DNA from: Solimonas terrae
GTDB lineage: Bacteria; Pseudomonadota; Gammaproteobacteria; Nevskiales; Nevskiaceae
DNA: 64,000 nucleotides
Assembly (NCBI RefSeq): GCF_011067135.1
Contig: NZ_JAAMOW010000003.1
Location: 248,001 to 312,000, forward strand
Reading direction: 5' to 3'
The notes beneath the pieces are model-generated. The model was not told the origin of the DNA, searched no databases, and saw only the letters and a list, made by a program, of their open reading frames with translations. A program made the translations under genes and the position numbers. Shown one piece after another: positions 34,945 through 43,524 of this stretch (positions are counted from its first letter, which is position 1; each line of letters begins with the position of its first letter).

Positions 34945-36110
34945 TCTATCTCGACTATGCGGCGACGACGCCGCTCGACCAGCGTGTTCGTGACGCGATG
35001 CTGCCCTGGCTGGACGCCGAAACGCAGTTCGGCAATCCGGCATCCGACCATGCGCTCGGGCGCTGCGCGCGCGCTGCAGTCGAGCGGGCGCGCAGCGAGG
35101 TTGCGGCGCTGCTCGGCGCCGGCAGCGACGAAATCGTCTGGACCTCCGGCGCAACCGAATCGAACAACCTGGCGCTGAAGGGGGCACTGGAATTCCGCGG
35201 ACTGCAGGGCGCGCATCTGGTGACCAGCCGCATCGAGCACAAGGCCGTGCTCGACACCTGTCGCTACCTCGAGACGCTGGGCGTGCGCGTCACGTATCTG
35301 ACGCCGGGCGCCGACGGCATCGTCGCTGCCGAACAGGTCTTGAATGCCGTGCGCCCGGACACGACGCTGGTGTCGCTGATGTGGGTCAACAACGAAACCG
35401 GCGCGATCAACCCGGTGGCGGCGCTCGCATCGCAACTGCGTGAGCGCGGCATCCTGTTTCACGTGGATGCGGTGCAGGCTGCCGGCAAACTGCCGATCGA
35501 CCTGGCGCGGCTGCCGATCGATCTGCTGTCGGTGTCGGCACACAAGCTCTACGGACCCAAGGGCGTCGGCGCCCTGTTCGTCCGCAAGCGGCCGCGTGCG
35601 CGTCTGGCGCCGCAGATTCACGGCGGCGGCCACGAGCAGGGCATGCGTTCCGGAACCCTGGCGACGCATCAGATCGTCGGGTTCGGCGCCGCATGCGGGA
35701 TCGCGGCGGCGGCGATGGACGAGGAGGGCAGACGCCTGACCGCGTTGCGCGAACGCCTGTGGCTGGGGCTGCAGGCCTTGCCGAAGATCCATCTGAATGG
35801 CTCGGAAACGCAGCGTGCCCCCGGCATTCTCAATGTCAGCTTCGCCGGTGCCGAAGGCGAATCGCTGCGTGCGATGCTGCCGGAGCTGATGGTGTCGAGC
35901 GGCTCGGCCTGTTCGTCGGCGACGCGCGAACCGTCCTACGTGCTGCGTGCGCTCGGTCGCGACGACGAACTCGCCGGCTCCTCGCTGCGCCTGTCGCTGG
36001 GTCGTTACACGAGCGAGGCGCAAGTCGATGCTGCTGCGGCGCGGATCGTCGAGGCGGTCGGATTTCTGCGTGAGCTGTCGCCGTTGTGGAGCGCCGATGA
36101 GACCGCCTGA
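34941..36110 (+). CDS. Cysteine desulfurase, class-V aminotransferase (second copy, IscS-like)
   Basis: 389 residues. YLDYAATTPLDQRVRDAML is the canonical IscS/NifS opening, TSGATESNNLALKG lies near residue 73, HVDAVQAAGKLPID near residue 174, PLP lysine in SAHKLYGPKG (Lys 202) and catalytic cysteine in SSGSACSSATREPSYVLRALG (Cys 324). The latter motif is closest to group I IscS. The gene is sandwiched by ATGA-type overlaps with the first desulfurase and, about 14 bases, with the IscU-like gene, so the four Fe-S genes form one tightly coupled unit. Confidence 0.93.
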   Translation: MIYLDYAATTPLDQRVRDAMLPWLDAETQFGNPASDHALGRCARAAVERARSEVAALLGAGSDEIVWTSGATESNNLALKGALEFRGLQGAHLVTSRIEHKAVLDTCRYLETLGVRVTYLTPGADGIVAAEQVLNAVRPDTTLVSLMWVNNETGAINPVAALASQLRERGILFHVDAVQAAGKLPIDLARLPIDLLSVSAHKLYGPKGVGALFVRKRPRARLAPQIHGGGHEQGMRSGTLATHQIVGFGAACGIAAAAMDEEGRRLTALRERLWLGLQALPKIHLNGSETQRAPGILNVSFAGAEGESLRAMLPELMVSSGSACSSATREPSYVLRALGRDDELAGSSLRLSLGRYTSEAQVDAAAARIVEAVGFLRELSPLWSADETA

Positions 36111-36492
36111 TCAGAACATCTACGCGTACACCGAACCGGTCTGGCAGCGCTTCCGTGAACCGGCGCATGCCGGGCGTCTGGACGCCGGCTCGCAGGTCTT
36201 CTCCGCGGAGGCCGGCAGCGCCGCGGCGCGCTCGTTGCTGCGGCTGCAGGTCGAGCTTGCAAGTGGTGCCGTACGGCGGGCGCGCTTCCAGGCCTACGGC
36301 TGTCCGTCGGCGATTGCCGTCGGCGAGTGGCTCGCCGAGCGGCTTGAGGCCACGCCGTTGGCGGCGTGGCACGCGATCGACGCTGCCGGAATACGCGCGG
36401 CGCTTGAAATCACCGAGGACAAGGCCCATTGTGCCCTCATGGGCGAGGACGTTCTTCGCGCCTTGTTGCAGACGATGAGTGGCAGGCCATGA
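36097..36492 (+). CDS. Degenerate IscU/NifU-N-like scaffold protein
   Basis: 131 residues aligning with IscU: the segment RARFQAYGCPSAIAVGEWLAERL matches the IscU block with Cys 63, and DKAHCALMGEDVLRALL matches the Lys-x-His-Cys block with Cys 106. These cysteines are Cys 69 and Cys 112 here. The first cluster ligand of IscU (Cys 37 in A-P-A-C-G-D) is replaced by Ala 44, and the adjacent conserved Asp by Ser 46 (SAAARSLLRL). Canonical [2Fe-2S] assembly is therefore doubtful. ATG 36097 overlaps the desulfurase; its stop overlaps iscA (ATGA). No hscB, hscA or ferredoxin follows. Confidence 0.85.
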   Translation: MRPPDQNIYAYTEPVWQRFREPAHAGRLDAGSQVFSAEAGSAAARSLLRLQVELASGAVRRARFQAYGCPSAIAVGEWLAERLEATPLAAWHAIDAAGIRAALEITEDKAHCALMGEDVLRALLQTMSGRP

Positions 36493-36812
36493 GTATCCAG
36501 TTGACCGAAAGCGCCGCCCGGCGCATCCAGCAGCAGATCGACAAGCGCGGCGCCGGCCTGGGCCTGCGCGTCGGCGTGCGCAAGTCCGGTTGTTCCGGTT
36601 TCGCGTACACGATGGACTACGCCGATCAGATCGGCAGCGACGACCGTGTGTTCGAACAGTTCGGATCGAAGCTCGTGGTGCATCCGGATCATTTGCCGAT
36701 GCTCGAAGGCATGACGCTGGATTTCCAGAAGCAGGGCCTCAACGAGGCTTTCAAGTTCGTCAACCCGAACGTCAAGGCCGAGTGCGGCTGTGGTGAAAGC
36801 TTCACCGTCTGA
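36489..36812 (+). CDS. A-type Fe-S carrier protein (IscA/ErpA-like)
   Basis: 107-residue HesB-family protein. The three conserved cysteines are present: Cys 35 in KSGCSGF, and Cys 99 and Cys 101 in ECGCGESF. VRKSGCSGFAYTMDYAD and NVKAECGCGESFTV are closest to IscA. It would take up iron or pass [4Fe-4S]/[2Fe-2S] clusters to apoproteins. It is the last gene of the cysE-desulfurase-desulfurase-IscU-like unit. In Pseudomonas iscA is followed by hscB-hscA-fdx-iscX before ndk; here ndk follows directly, 149 bases downstream, behind its own promoter. Confidence 0.92.
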   Translation: MSIQLTESAARRIQQQIDKRGAGLGLRVGVRKSGCSGFAYTMDYADQIGSDDRVFEQFGSKLVVHPDHLPMLEGMTLDFQKQGLNEAFKFVNPNVKAECGCGESFTV

Positions 36813-36850
36813 GCGCCCGCGGGCGGGCATGCCGGCGCATCACGGTTCAA

Positions 36851-36880
36851 TTGCCGCATCGCAGCAGCGCCGGCTATAAT
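36851..36880 (+). promoter_or_regulatory. Sigma-70-type promoter of ndk
   Basis: TTGCCG at 36851-36856 and a perfect TATAAT at 36875-36880 are separated by 18 bp, the strongest sigma-70-like promoter visible in the window. Transcription would start near 36887, giving a leader of about 75 bases before the ndk GTG at 36962. Confidence 0.65.
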
Positions 36881-36961
36881 TCCTTGATTTCTCAGCAAAC
36901 CTAAACGGGGCCGCCGCTGGCCCTTTTGCCATTTCCCCTTCAGTTTTCAAGGAGTTTCACC

Positions 36962-37393
36962 GTGTCGGTTGAACGTACCCTCTCGATTCTCAAGCCGGAT
37001 GTCATCGCCAAGAATGTCGTCGGCCAGGTTATTGCGCGCATCGAGAGCGCCGGACTCAAGGTCATCGCCGCGCGCATGACGCATCTCACGCAGGCTGAAG
37101 CCGAAGGCTTTTATGCCGTGCACCGCGAGCGCCCGTTCTTCGGCGATCTCGTCAAGTTCATGATCAGCGGCCCGGTGGTCGTGATGACGCTCGAAGGCGA
37201 GAATGCAGTCGCGACCTATCGCGACATCATGGGCGCCACCGATCCGAAGAAGGCCGCCGCCGGTACGATCCGCGCCGATTTCGCCGACTCGATCGATGAG
37301 AACGCCGTCCACGGTTCGGACAGCCTCGAGAACGCCGCGAATGAAATCGCGTACTTCTTCCGCAGCATCGAGCTCTGCCCGCGCACGCGCTGA
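36962..37393 (+). CDS. ndk: Nucleoside diphosphate kinase
   Basis: Transfers the gamma-phosphate between nucleoside tri- and diphosphates through a phosphohistidine. 143 residues, the normal length. [18 protein letters not shown] starts the protein, [19 protein letters not shown] is in the middle, and the active-site [20 protein letters not shown] has His 117. GTG 36962 is preceded by AAGGAG at eight bases. It has its own promoter and is followed by a repeat array, so it seems uncoupled from rlmN. Confidence 0.97.
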   Translation: MSVERTLSILKPDVIAKNVVGQVIARIESAGLKVIAARMTHLTQAEAEGFYAVHRERPFFGDLVKFMISGPVVVMTLEGENAVATYRDIMGATDPKKAAAGTIRADFADSIDENAVHGSDSLENAANEIAYFFRSIELCPRTR

Positions 37394-37420
37394 GCCTTTG
37401 ATGACGAGCCGTCAACACTC

Positions 37421-38001
37421 GCTGCTCCCGCTTCTCTCGGCCCGCTTGCCGGGCACTGGGCGGGCGGGGGCGGGTGTTTGCGGTTCGCGCCGGGCGTCGA
37501 GTTTCAACCAAAGCCCCACCTCACCCAGCCCTCTCCGCCCCAGGGCGGAGAGGGTGCTTGTGTCTTGTCCGGCCGCGTGTGCAGCAAGTCGCTTTGCGCT
37601 CCCGGACGTCCGTGCGCAGTGGGACGGGCTCAGAGCGGCGGGCGCTTGCGAGTCGCGTCGGGTGTCGAGTTTCAACCAAAGCCCCACCTCACCCAGTCCT
37701 CTCCACCCCAGGGCGGAGAGGGTTGTTGTGTCTTGTCCAGCCGCGCGTGCAGCAAGTCGCTTTGCGCTTCCGAACATCCGTGCGCAGTGGGACGGGCTCA
37801 GAGCGGCGAGCGCTTGCGATTCGCGTCGGGTGTCGAGTTTCGACCGCATCCCCGCGTCACCAAACCTTATCCGCCCTGGAGGGGACAGGGTTCTTGTGTC
37901 CCGCGCCACTGCCGGTGCGGTGAGTAATTTCGTGCTCCCCTCCGCCCGCTTGCGGGGGGAGGGGTTGGGGGGAGGTGGGTGCTTGCGATCCGCGCCGGGC
38001 G
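37421..38001. repeat. 168-bp tandem repeat array between ndk and rlmN
   Basis: Unit boundaries at the GTCGAG motif fall at 37496, 37664 and 37832, with the next junction at 38001 (periods 168, 168 and 169), preceded by a partial unit from 37421. Each unit has a CACCTCACCCAG..CCTCTCC section with a CGCCC..GGGCG hairpin. The final unit has the CCCCTCCGCCCGCTTGCGGGGGGAGGGG hairpin also found between secD and secF. Thus the same family was amplified independently at two sites. The array fills most of the 666-base ndk-rlmN gap; no gene is seen in it. Confidence 0.9.
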
Positions 38002-38059
38002 TCGGACTTCGGCAAGGTCCGCGTTTCGCTTCGCCGGCAGGCGGACAGGACTTTTCCGG

Positions 38060-39202
38060 ATGCCGCATCGCATGACCACGAACGTCGTCAATGCGGGGCT
38101 GGCAGCAGCGCCGAAACAGATCAATCTGTTTGGCCTGGACCGCGAGCAACTGCGCGCGCGGTTCGCGGAAATGGGCGAAAAGCCGTACCGCGCCGACCAG
38201 ATCATGTTGTGGATTTACCGGCGTGGCCGGAATTCGTTCGACGAGATGACGAATATCGGCAAGGAGCTGCGGATCAAGCTCGCGCAGCACTTTGTCATTC
38301 GCACGCCGGAACTCGTTACCGAACAAGTGTCGACCGACGGCACCCGCAAATGGGTGCTGCGGCTGGATGGTGGCAATGCCATCGAGACCGTCTACATTCC
38401 CGAAGAAGGGCGCGCCACGCTTTGCATTTCATCGCAGGTCGGCTGCGCGATGGACTGCAGCTTCTGCTCGACTGCGCAGCAGGGACTGAACCGCAACATG
38501 ACGACGGCGGAAATCATCGCCCAGGTCTGGTTTGCGGCGCGCACGCTGGGCGGCGATTTCCAGAACGATCGCGTGATTTCGAACATCGTGTTCATGGGCA
38601 TGGGCGAACCGCTGGCGAATTACGCTGCGGTGCTGGCGGCGATCCGCATCCTGCTCGACGACTTCGGTTTCGGTCTGTCGAAGCGCAAGGTCACGGTCTC
38701 GACCTCCGGGCTGGTGCCGTTCATGGATCGCCTGCGCGAGGAAGTCGATACCGCGCTGGCGGTGTCGCTGCACGCGCCGAACGACGCGCTGCGCAATGAG
38801 CTGGTGCCGATCAATCGCAAGTATCCGATCGCCGATCTGCTGGCCGCCTGCCGTCGCTACACGGCCGGCAAGGATCGCAAGGCGCACATCGTCTACGAAT
38901 ACGTGATGCTCGACGGCGTCAACGACAAACCCGAACACGCGCGCGAGCTTGCAAAGCTGCTCGGCGGCATGTCGGCCAAGGTCAATCTGATTCCGTTCAA
39001 CCCGTTCCCCGGCGCGCCGTACCAGCGTTCGAAGCCGGAAACGATTGCAGCGTTCTCGAAGATCCTGCGCGATCGCAAGGTGTTCGCGACCACGCGCAGG
39101 ACGCGCGGCGACGATATCGACGCGGCCTGCGGGCAGCTCGTCGGCAAGGTCGAGTCGAAACAGAAGAACCGTCTGCGCGGCATTCCGGTGGCGGTGCAGT
39201 GA
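38060..39202 (+). CDS. rlmN: Dual-specificity RNA methyltransferase RlmN
   Basis: Radical-SAM enzyme that C2-methylates A2503 of 23S rRNA and A37 of certain tRNAs. 380 residues. The [4Fe-4S] motif CAMDCSFC has Cys 129, 133 and 136; FMGMGEPLANY near residue 187 and VSLHAPNDALRNELVPIN near residue 236 follow. The second catalytic cysteine lies in the C-terminal TRGDDIDAACGQL segment. ATG 38060 has AGGAC upstream; ATG 38072 is an alternative. The gene is followed not by pilF directly but by a partial copy of its own 3' end. Confidence 0.95.
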   Translation: MPHRMTTNVVNAGLAAAPKQINLFGLDREQLRARFAEMGEKPYRADQIMLWIYRRGRNSFDEMTNIGKELRIKLAQHFVIRTPELVTEQVSTDGTRKWVLRLDGGNAIETVYIPEEGRATLCISSQVGCAMDCSFCSTAQQGLNRNMTTAEIIAQVWFAARTLGGDFQNDRVISNIVFMGMGEPLANYAAVLAAIRILLDDFGFGLSKRKVTVSTSGLVPFMDRLREEVDTALAVSLHAPNDALRNELVPINRKYPIADLLAACRRYTAGKDRKAHIVYEYVMLDGVNDKPEHARELAKLLGGMSAKVNLIPFNPFPGAPYQRSKPETIAAFSKILRDRKVFATTRRTRGDDIDAACGQLVGKVESKQKNRLRGIPVAVQ

Positions 39203-39274
39203 TCCGCAGGCCGCCAAGCCGTTCGCTGGTCGCATCCCCGCGGCGCGGGGCCCCTGCTCGGGCGCTCGCGTCTT

Positions 39275-39351
39275 CCTGCGGTCAGCTCGTCGGCAAGGTC
39301 GAGTCGCAGCAGAAGAACCGTCTGCATGGAATTCCGGTGACCGCGCAATGA
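39275..39351 (+). pseudogene. Relic of a second rlmN 3' end overlapping the pilF start
   Basis: Bases 39275-39351 match the last 77 bases of rlmN (39126-39202) with about ten mismatches and no gaps. They encode GQLVGKVESQQKNRLHGIPV(TAQ) against GQLVGKVESKQKNRLRGIPV(AVQ), and both end in TGA. The relic's TGA overlaps the pilF ATG in an ATGA junction, the arrangement expected of an intact rlmN-pilF operon. So the relic looks like the original junction and the complete rlmN upstream like a second, possibly introduced copy. The 72 bases between are unlike either. Confidence 0.8.
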
Positions 39352-40091
39352 GCGCCCGTCGCGTTCTTGTTGCGCTGATTCCGGCCTTGCTGCTCGGTGC
39401 CTGTGCAAGCCCGGCCGAACGCGCCGCGCAGCGCAACATCGCGCAGATCAATACGCAGCTGGGCGTCAATTACGCGCGTGAAGGGCAGTACGATCGCGCG
39501 ATCGAGAAGCTGCAGGCGGCGGTCGCCGCGCGCAACGACTATGCGCCCGCGCATTCGGCACTCGCGGTGATCTACCAGTCGCGCGGCGAGTCCGATGCGG
39601 CCGAGAAGGAATATCGCCGTGCGCTGGCGCTCGATGGCAGCGATCCCACGGTCAAGAACAATTTCGGCGTGTTCCTCTGCGAGCGGGGCAAGAACGACGA
39701 GGCCCGCGCGTATTTCATGGACGTGGTCAACGACGTTCGCTACCCGGCGCCGCAAGAGGTCTGGACCAACGCCGGGATCTGCGTCAAGAAGAAGGATCCG
39801 AAGCTCGCCGAGCATGATTTTCGCGAGGCCCTGCGGATCAAGCCGGACTACCGTGACGCGCTGGCGCAAATGGCCTTGCTGAGTTTCGATCAGCAGGATT
39901 TCCTGCGCACGCGTGCGTTCCTGCAACGTTACGATCTGAAGCAGAGCGCGACGCCGGAGTTGCTGGGTGTCGCGGCGCGCACCGAATACGCGCTCGGCAA
40001 TCGCGAAGGCGCGCTGGAATTCGCGCGTCGTGTCGTGCAGGAATTCCCCGCATCCAAAGAAGCTGAACTGTTTGCCGATTGGCAGCCATGA
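39348..40091 (+). CDS. pilF: Type IV pilus biogenesis lipoprotein PilF/PilW
   Basis: Outer-membrane lipoprotein pilotin that helps PilQ secretin assembly. 247 residues: signal peptide with lipobox LLGACAS (Cys 19), then about five to six TPR repeats (NYAREGQYDRAIEKLQAAV, AHSALAVIYQSRGESDAAEKEYRRAL, KNNFGVFLCERGKNDEAR and so on). The start ATG 39348 lies within the rlmN relic. The stop overlaps rodZ (ATGA). Type IV pilus signalling genes pilG, pilH and pilJ occur further along the window. Confidence 0.92.
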   Translation: MSARRVLVALIPALLLGACASPAERAAQRNIAQINTQLGVNYAREGQYDRAIEKLQAAVAARNDYAPAHSALAVIYQSRGESDAAEKEYRRALALDGSDPTVKNNFGVFLCERGKNDEARAYFMDVVNDVRYPAPQEVWTNAGICVKKKDPKLAEHDFREALRIKPDYRDALAQMALLSFDQQDFLRTRAFLQRYDLKQSATPELLGVAARTEYALGNREGALEFARRVVQEFPASKEAELFADWQP

Positions 40092-41038
40092 CTACAGAAC
40101 CCAACGAAAACGAAGTGGTAACGGAAGCAGCAAGCGCGGCTGAGGTCGCAAGCCCGGCTGCGGCGCTCAGCCCCGGCACGATGATTCGCGAAGCGCGTCA
40201 GGCCCAGCGTCTGTCGGTCGATGACCTGGCGGCGCACACCAAACTGGCGCGTGCAACGGTCGAGGCGCTGGAGCGCGACGATTTCGGTGCCCTGCTGGAG
40301 CCGGTCTATGTCCGCGGTTATTACCGCAAGTGCGCCAAGGTTCTCGGTGTCGACGAGAAAGCGCTGATCGACGCCTATGCGTCGCGCGTTGCGCAGCGTG
40401 CACCGCAGGCGCCGGCCAAGCTGCGCCTGGCGTCCGGAACCGAGCTCGGTTCCAGCAGCCGTCTGCCGATGGCGATGGCCGTGCTGTTCGTGATCATCGC
40501 GGTGGCCATCTGCGCATTCCTGTGGTGGGTGCGTGGTGCAACGTCGAAGTTCGATACGGCCCGCCCGGGGCTGCCGTCGATCAATGCGACGCCGAGTCCG
40601 GCAGCACCGAGCGCACTGACGCCGCTGGCCAGCGATACCGTGGCGGCGCCGGCTGAAAGTGCAACGGCGGGTGCGGCGCAGGGCAATGCGATGCCGCCGG
40701 TGCCGCAGGCGGGCGAATCCGCGGCGCCGGCCGGTGAGGCGGCCGCGAACAGTGACAATCCGGTGCCGGCCTCGGCAGCGGCGGTCGGCAGCGGCAGGCT
40801 GCAGCTGGTCTTCACCGGTCAGTCCTGGGTTCATATCACCGACGCCAGCGGCAAGACCCTGCTCGATGGTCTGATCGCATCCGGAGCACGACGCGGACTG
40901 GATGGCCAGCCGCCGTTCGAGCTGGCGATCGGCAAGGCATCGGCGGTCAGCGTCCAGTTCGACGGTCAGACGGTCGATCTGCAGCCGTACACGCGTGACA
41001 ACGCGACCGCGCACCTGAAGCTGCCGGCAACGCCCTGA
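40088..41038 (+). CDS. rodZ: Cytoskeletal protein RodZ
   Basis: Bitopic membrane protein linking MreB to the cell-wall elongation machinery. 316 residues. An N-terminal helix-turn-helix domain spans about residues 30-100 (GTMIREARQAQRLSVDDLAAHTKL... VYVRGYYRKCAKVLGVD). One transmembrane span follows near 132-152 (MAMAVLFVIIAVAICAFLWWV), then a long Ala/Pro-rich periplasmic linker and the C-terminal DUF4115 domain (LQLVFTGQSWVHITDASGKTLLDGLIASG). ATG 40088 overlaps the pilF stop. ispG follows after 24 bases. Confidence 0.92.
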   Translation: MTTEPNENEVVTEAASAAEVASPAAALSPGTMIREARQAQRLSVDDLAAHTKLARATVEALERDDFGALLEPVYVRGYYRKCAKVLGVDEKALIDAYASRVAQRAPQAPAKLRLASGTELGSSSRLPMAMAVLFVIIAVAICAFLWWVRGATSKFDTARPGLPSINATPSPAAPSALTPLASDTVAAPAESATAGAAQGNAMPPVPQAGESAAPAGEAAANSDNPVPASAAAVGSGRLQLVFTGQSWVHITDASGKTLLDGLIASGARRGLDGQPPFELAIGKASAVSVQFDGQTVDLQPYTRDNATAHLKLPATP

Positions 41039-41062
41039 ACACCGTCTTGCCGAGGTAGACAC

Positions 41063-42208
41063 ATGGCGATGACCAGTCACCACCAGATCGAACGTCGACT
41101 GTCGCGGCAGATTCGCGTCGGCCGCGTCGCCATCGGCGGCGGCGCACCGATCGCGGTGCAGACCATGACCAATACCGACACCGAGGACGTCGCCGCGACC
41201 GTCGCGCAGATCCGCGCCGCGGTGAAATCCGGCGCCGACATCGTGCGTGTGTCGGTGCCGACACTGGCCGCCGCCAAAGCCTTCGGCGAGATCAAGAAGG
41301 AAGTCGGCTACGTGCCGCTGGTTGCCGACATTCACTTCAACTACAAGTGTGCGCTCGCGGCGGCCGAGGCCGGCGCCGATTGCCTGCGCATCAATCCCGG
41401 CAACATCGGCAGCGACAAGAAGGTTTCGGAAGTCGTGGCCTGCGCGCGCCATCACGGCGTGCCGATCCGCATCGGCGTCAATGCCGGTTCGCTGGAAGCC
41501 GAGCTGCAGGAAAAATACGGCGAGCCGAATGCCGATGCGCTGGTCGAATCGGCGCTGCGCCACATCGAGATTCTCAAGCGGCACAACTTCGAGGACTTCA
41601 AGGTTTCGCTGAAGGCCAGTGAAGTGTTCCTGACCGTGTTCGCGTACCGCAAACTCGCCAGGCTGATCGACCAGCCGCTGCATCTGGGCATCACCGAAGC
41701 GGGCGGTCTGCGTGCTGGCGCCGTCAAGAGCTCGATCGGGCTGGGCATGCTGCTGGCCGATGGCATCGGCGACACGATCCGCGTCTCGCTGGCTGCCGAT
41801 CCGGTCGAGGAAGTGAAGGTCGGCTGGGACATTCTCAAGTCCCTGCATTTGCGTTCGCGCGGCATCAATCTGGTCGCCTGTCCGTCGTGTTCTCGCCAGA
41901 ATTTCGATGTGATCAAGGCGGTCACCGAACTCGAATCGCGTTTCGACGAGGTCGACGAGCCGCTCGATCTGGCGGTGATCGGCTGCGTCGTCAATGGCCC
42001 CGGCGAAGCGCGCGAGGCGGCGATCGGTGTCGCCGGCGGCTACCCGAACTCGATCTACGTGGACGGCAAGATCCAGCACAAGGCCCACAATGCCGAGCTG
42101 GTCGATGTGCTGGAAAAGCTGGTGCGCGAAAAACTGGCGCAGCGTCGCGCGGAGCGCGCGGCGGCGGTGGACCGCAACGCAGAAGACGCCGAAACGGCGC
42201 ACTCCTAG
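41063..42208 (+). CDS. ispG: 4-hydroxy-3-methylbut-2-en-1-yl diphosphate synthase
   Basis: [4Fe-4S] enzyme of the methylerythritol phosphate isoprenoid pathway. 381 residues: [18 protein letters not shown] at the start, [31 protein letters not shown], and [18 protein letters not shown]. The cluster cysteines are in [14 protein letters not shown] near residue 272 and [15 protein letters not shown] near residue 309. ATG 41063 has CGAGG upstream. Its need for an Fe-S cluster is notable beside the reduced isc gene set. hisS follows after three bases. Confidence 0.96.
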   Translation: MAMTSHHQIERRLSRQIRVGRVAIGGGAPIAVQTMTNTDTEDVAATVAQIRAAVKSGADIVRVSVPTLAAAKAFGEIKKEVGYVPLVADIHFNYKCALAAAEAGADCLRINPGNIGSDKKVSEVVACARHHGVPIRIGVNAGSLEAELQEKYGEPNADALVESALRHIEILKRHNFEDFKVSLKASEVFLTVFAYRKLARLIDQPLHLGITEAGGLRAGAVKSSIGLGMLLADGIGDTIRVSLAADPVEEVKVGWDILKSLHLRSRGINLVACPSCSRQNFDVIKAVTELESRFDEVDEPLDLAVIGCVVNGPGEAREAAIGVAGGYPNSIYVDGKIQHKAHNAELVDVLEKLVREKLAQRRAERAAAVDRNAEDAETAHS

Positions 42209-42211
42209 ATC

Positions 42212-43498
42212 ATGGCGAATCTCTTCCGATCCGTTCGCGGATTCAATGACGTATTGCCTCCCGATGCCGCCGCCTGGCAGCAGCTGTACCGGATTGCCGC
42301 CGAAGTTTTCGCGGGATACGGGTACGGCGAGATCAAGCTGCCCTTGCTGGAGCAGACGGCGCTGTTCAAGCGCTCGATCGGGGAGGTCACCGACATCGTC
42401 GAGAAGGAGATGTTCAGCTTCGTCGATCGCGAGGGCGACAGCTTGAGCCTCCGTCCGGAAGGCACCGCGTCCTGCGTGCGCGCCGGTCTCGAACATGGTC
42501 TGCTGCACAATCAGCAGCAGCGGCTCTGGTACGCGGGCCCGATGTTCCGTCACGAACGGCCTCAGGCGGGTCGCTACCGCCAGTTCCATCAGTTCGGAGT
42601 GGAGGCCTACGGCATGGCCGGGCCGGACATCGACGCCGAGGTGATCGCCCTGTCGGCGCGTCTGCTCAAGCGACTCGGCCTTGGCGATGTGACCCTGGAG
42701 CTCAATTCGCTGGGTGGCAGCGACGTGCGTCTGCGCTATCGCGAAGCCCTGCTCGAATTCCTGTTGCGGCACGAGTCGTCGCTGGACGCCGATTCCCAGC
42801 GGCGGGTGCGTACCAATCCCCTGCGCGTGCTGGACGCGAAGTCGGCGCAGACCCAGGCGATTCTCGCCGACGCGCCGAGTATCGCCGAGTCGTTCGACGA
42901 CCACGCCCGCGCCCATTTCGACGGCCTGCAGCAGGCACTTGGCGATCTGGGCCTGGCTTTCACGATCAATCCGCGGCTGGTGCGTGGCATCGACTACTAC
43001 ACCAGCACCGTGTTCGAATGGACCACGAGCCAGCTCGGCGCCCAGGGCACCGTGCTCGCCGGTGGCCGCTACGACGGCCTGGTCGAGCAGCTCGGTGGCA
43101 GCTCGACGCCGGCGGTTGGCTGGGCCTGCGGCATCGAACGCCTGTTGCTGTTGATGAAGGCGCAGGGCGTGGCGATCGACAGCGGTGCGGCGCACCTCTA
43201 TTTCTGCTCGCTGGGCGATGCTGCGCAGCGTGCGGCGGGACAGCTGGCGGAGCAGCTGCGCGACGCCGATCCGTCGCTGCGGGTGGTGCTGAACGCCGGG
43301 GGCGGTAAACTGGCCGCCCAGCTCAAGCGCGCCGACCGCAGTGGTGCACAGTTCGCGCTGGTCCTCGGTGACGCCGAAGTCGAGGCTCGTACCGTTCAAG
43401 TAAAATCGCTGCGCGGCGAGCCCGGCAGCGGCGCTGCGCAACAAATTCTGCCTTGGCCGGAACTGGCGAGTCGCCTTGCCGGTCTTGTGAAGCACTGA
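42212..43498 (+). CDS. hisS: Histidyl-tRNA synthetase
   Basis: Class II aminoacyl-tRNA synthetase, 428 residues. Motif 1 is around LPLLEQTALFKRSIGEVTDIVEKEMF; SLRPEGTASCVRAGLEHG and the motif 2 loop MFRHERPQAGRYRQFHQFGVEAYG follow. The histidine-specific RGIDYYTSTVFEW is near residue 257, and motif 3 is VGWACGIERLLLLM. A C-terminal anticodon-binding domain runs from about residue 325 (HLYFCSLGDAAQRAAGQLAEQLR). Start ATG 42212, three bases after ispG. Confidence 0.97.
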   Translation: MANLFRSVRGFNDVLPPDAAAWQQLYRIAAEVFAGYGYGEIKLPLLEQTALFKRSIGEVTDIVEKEMFSFVDREGDSLSLRPEGTASCVRAGLEHGLLHNQQQRLWYAGPMFRHERPQAGRYRQFHQFGVEAYGMAGPDIDAEVIALSARLLKRLGLGDVTLELNSLGGSDVRLRYREALLEFLLRHESSLDADSQRRVRTNPLRVLDAKSAQTQAILADAPSIAESFDDHARAHFDGLQQALGDLGLAFTINPRLVRGIDYYTSTVFEWTTSQLGAQGTVLAGGRYDGLVEQLGGSSTPAVGWACGIERLLLLMKAQGVAIDSGAAHLYFCSLGDAAQRAAGQLAEQLRDADPSLRVVLNAGGGKLAAQLKRADRSGAQFALVLGDAEVEARTVQVKSLRGEPGSGAAQQILPWPELASRLAGLVKH

Positions 43499-43524
43499 AG
43501 AATCAATACCAAGAGTATCCATTC

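Noticed and set aside
39929-43522. Minus-strand open frame of 1197 codons opposite rodZ, ispG and hisS
   Set aside because: Antisense to three well-recognised genes; composition (His, Arg, Gln and Asp rich) is typical of the reverse complement of high-GC coding DNA.
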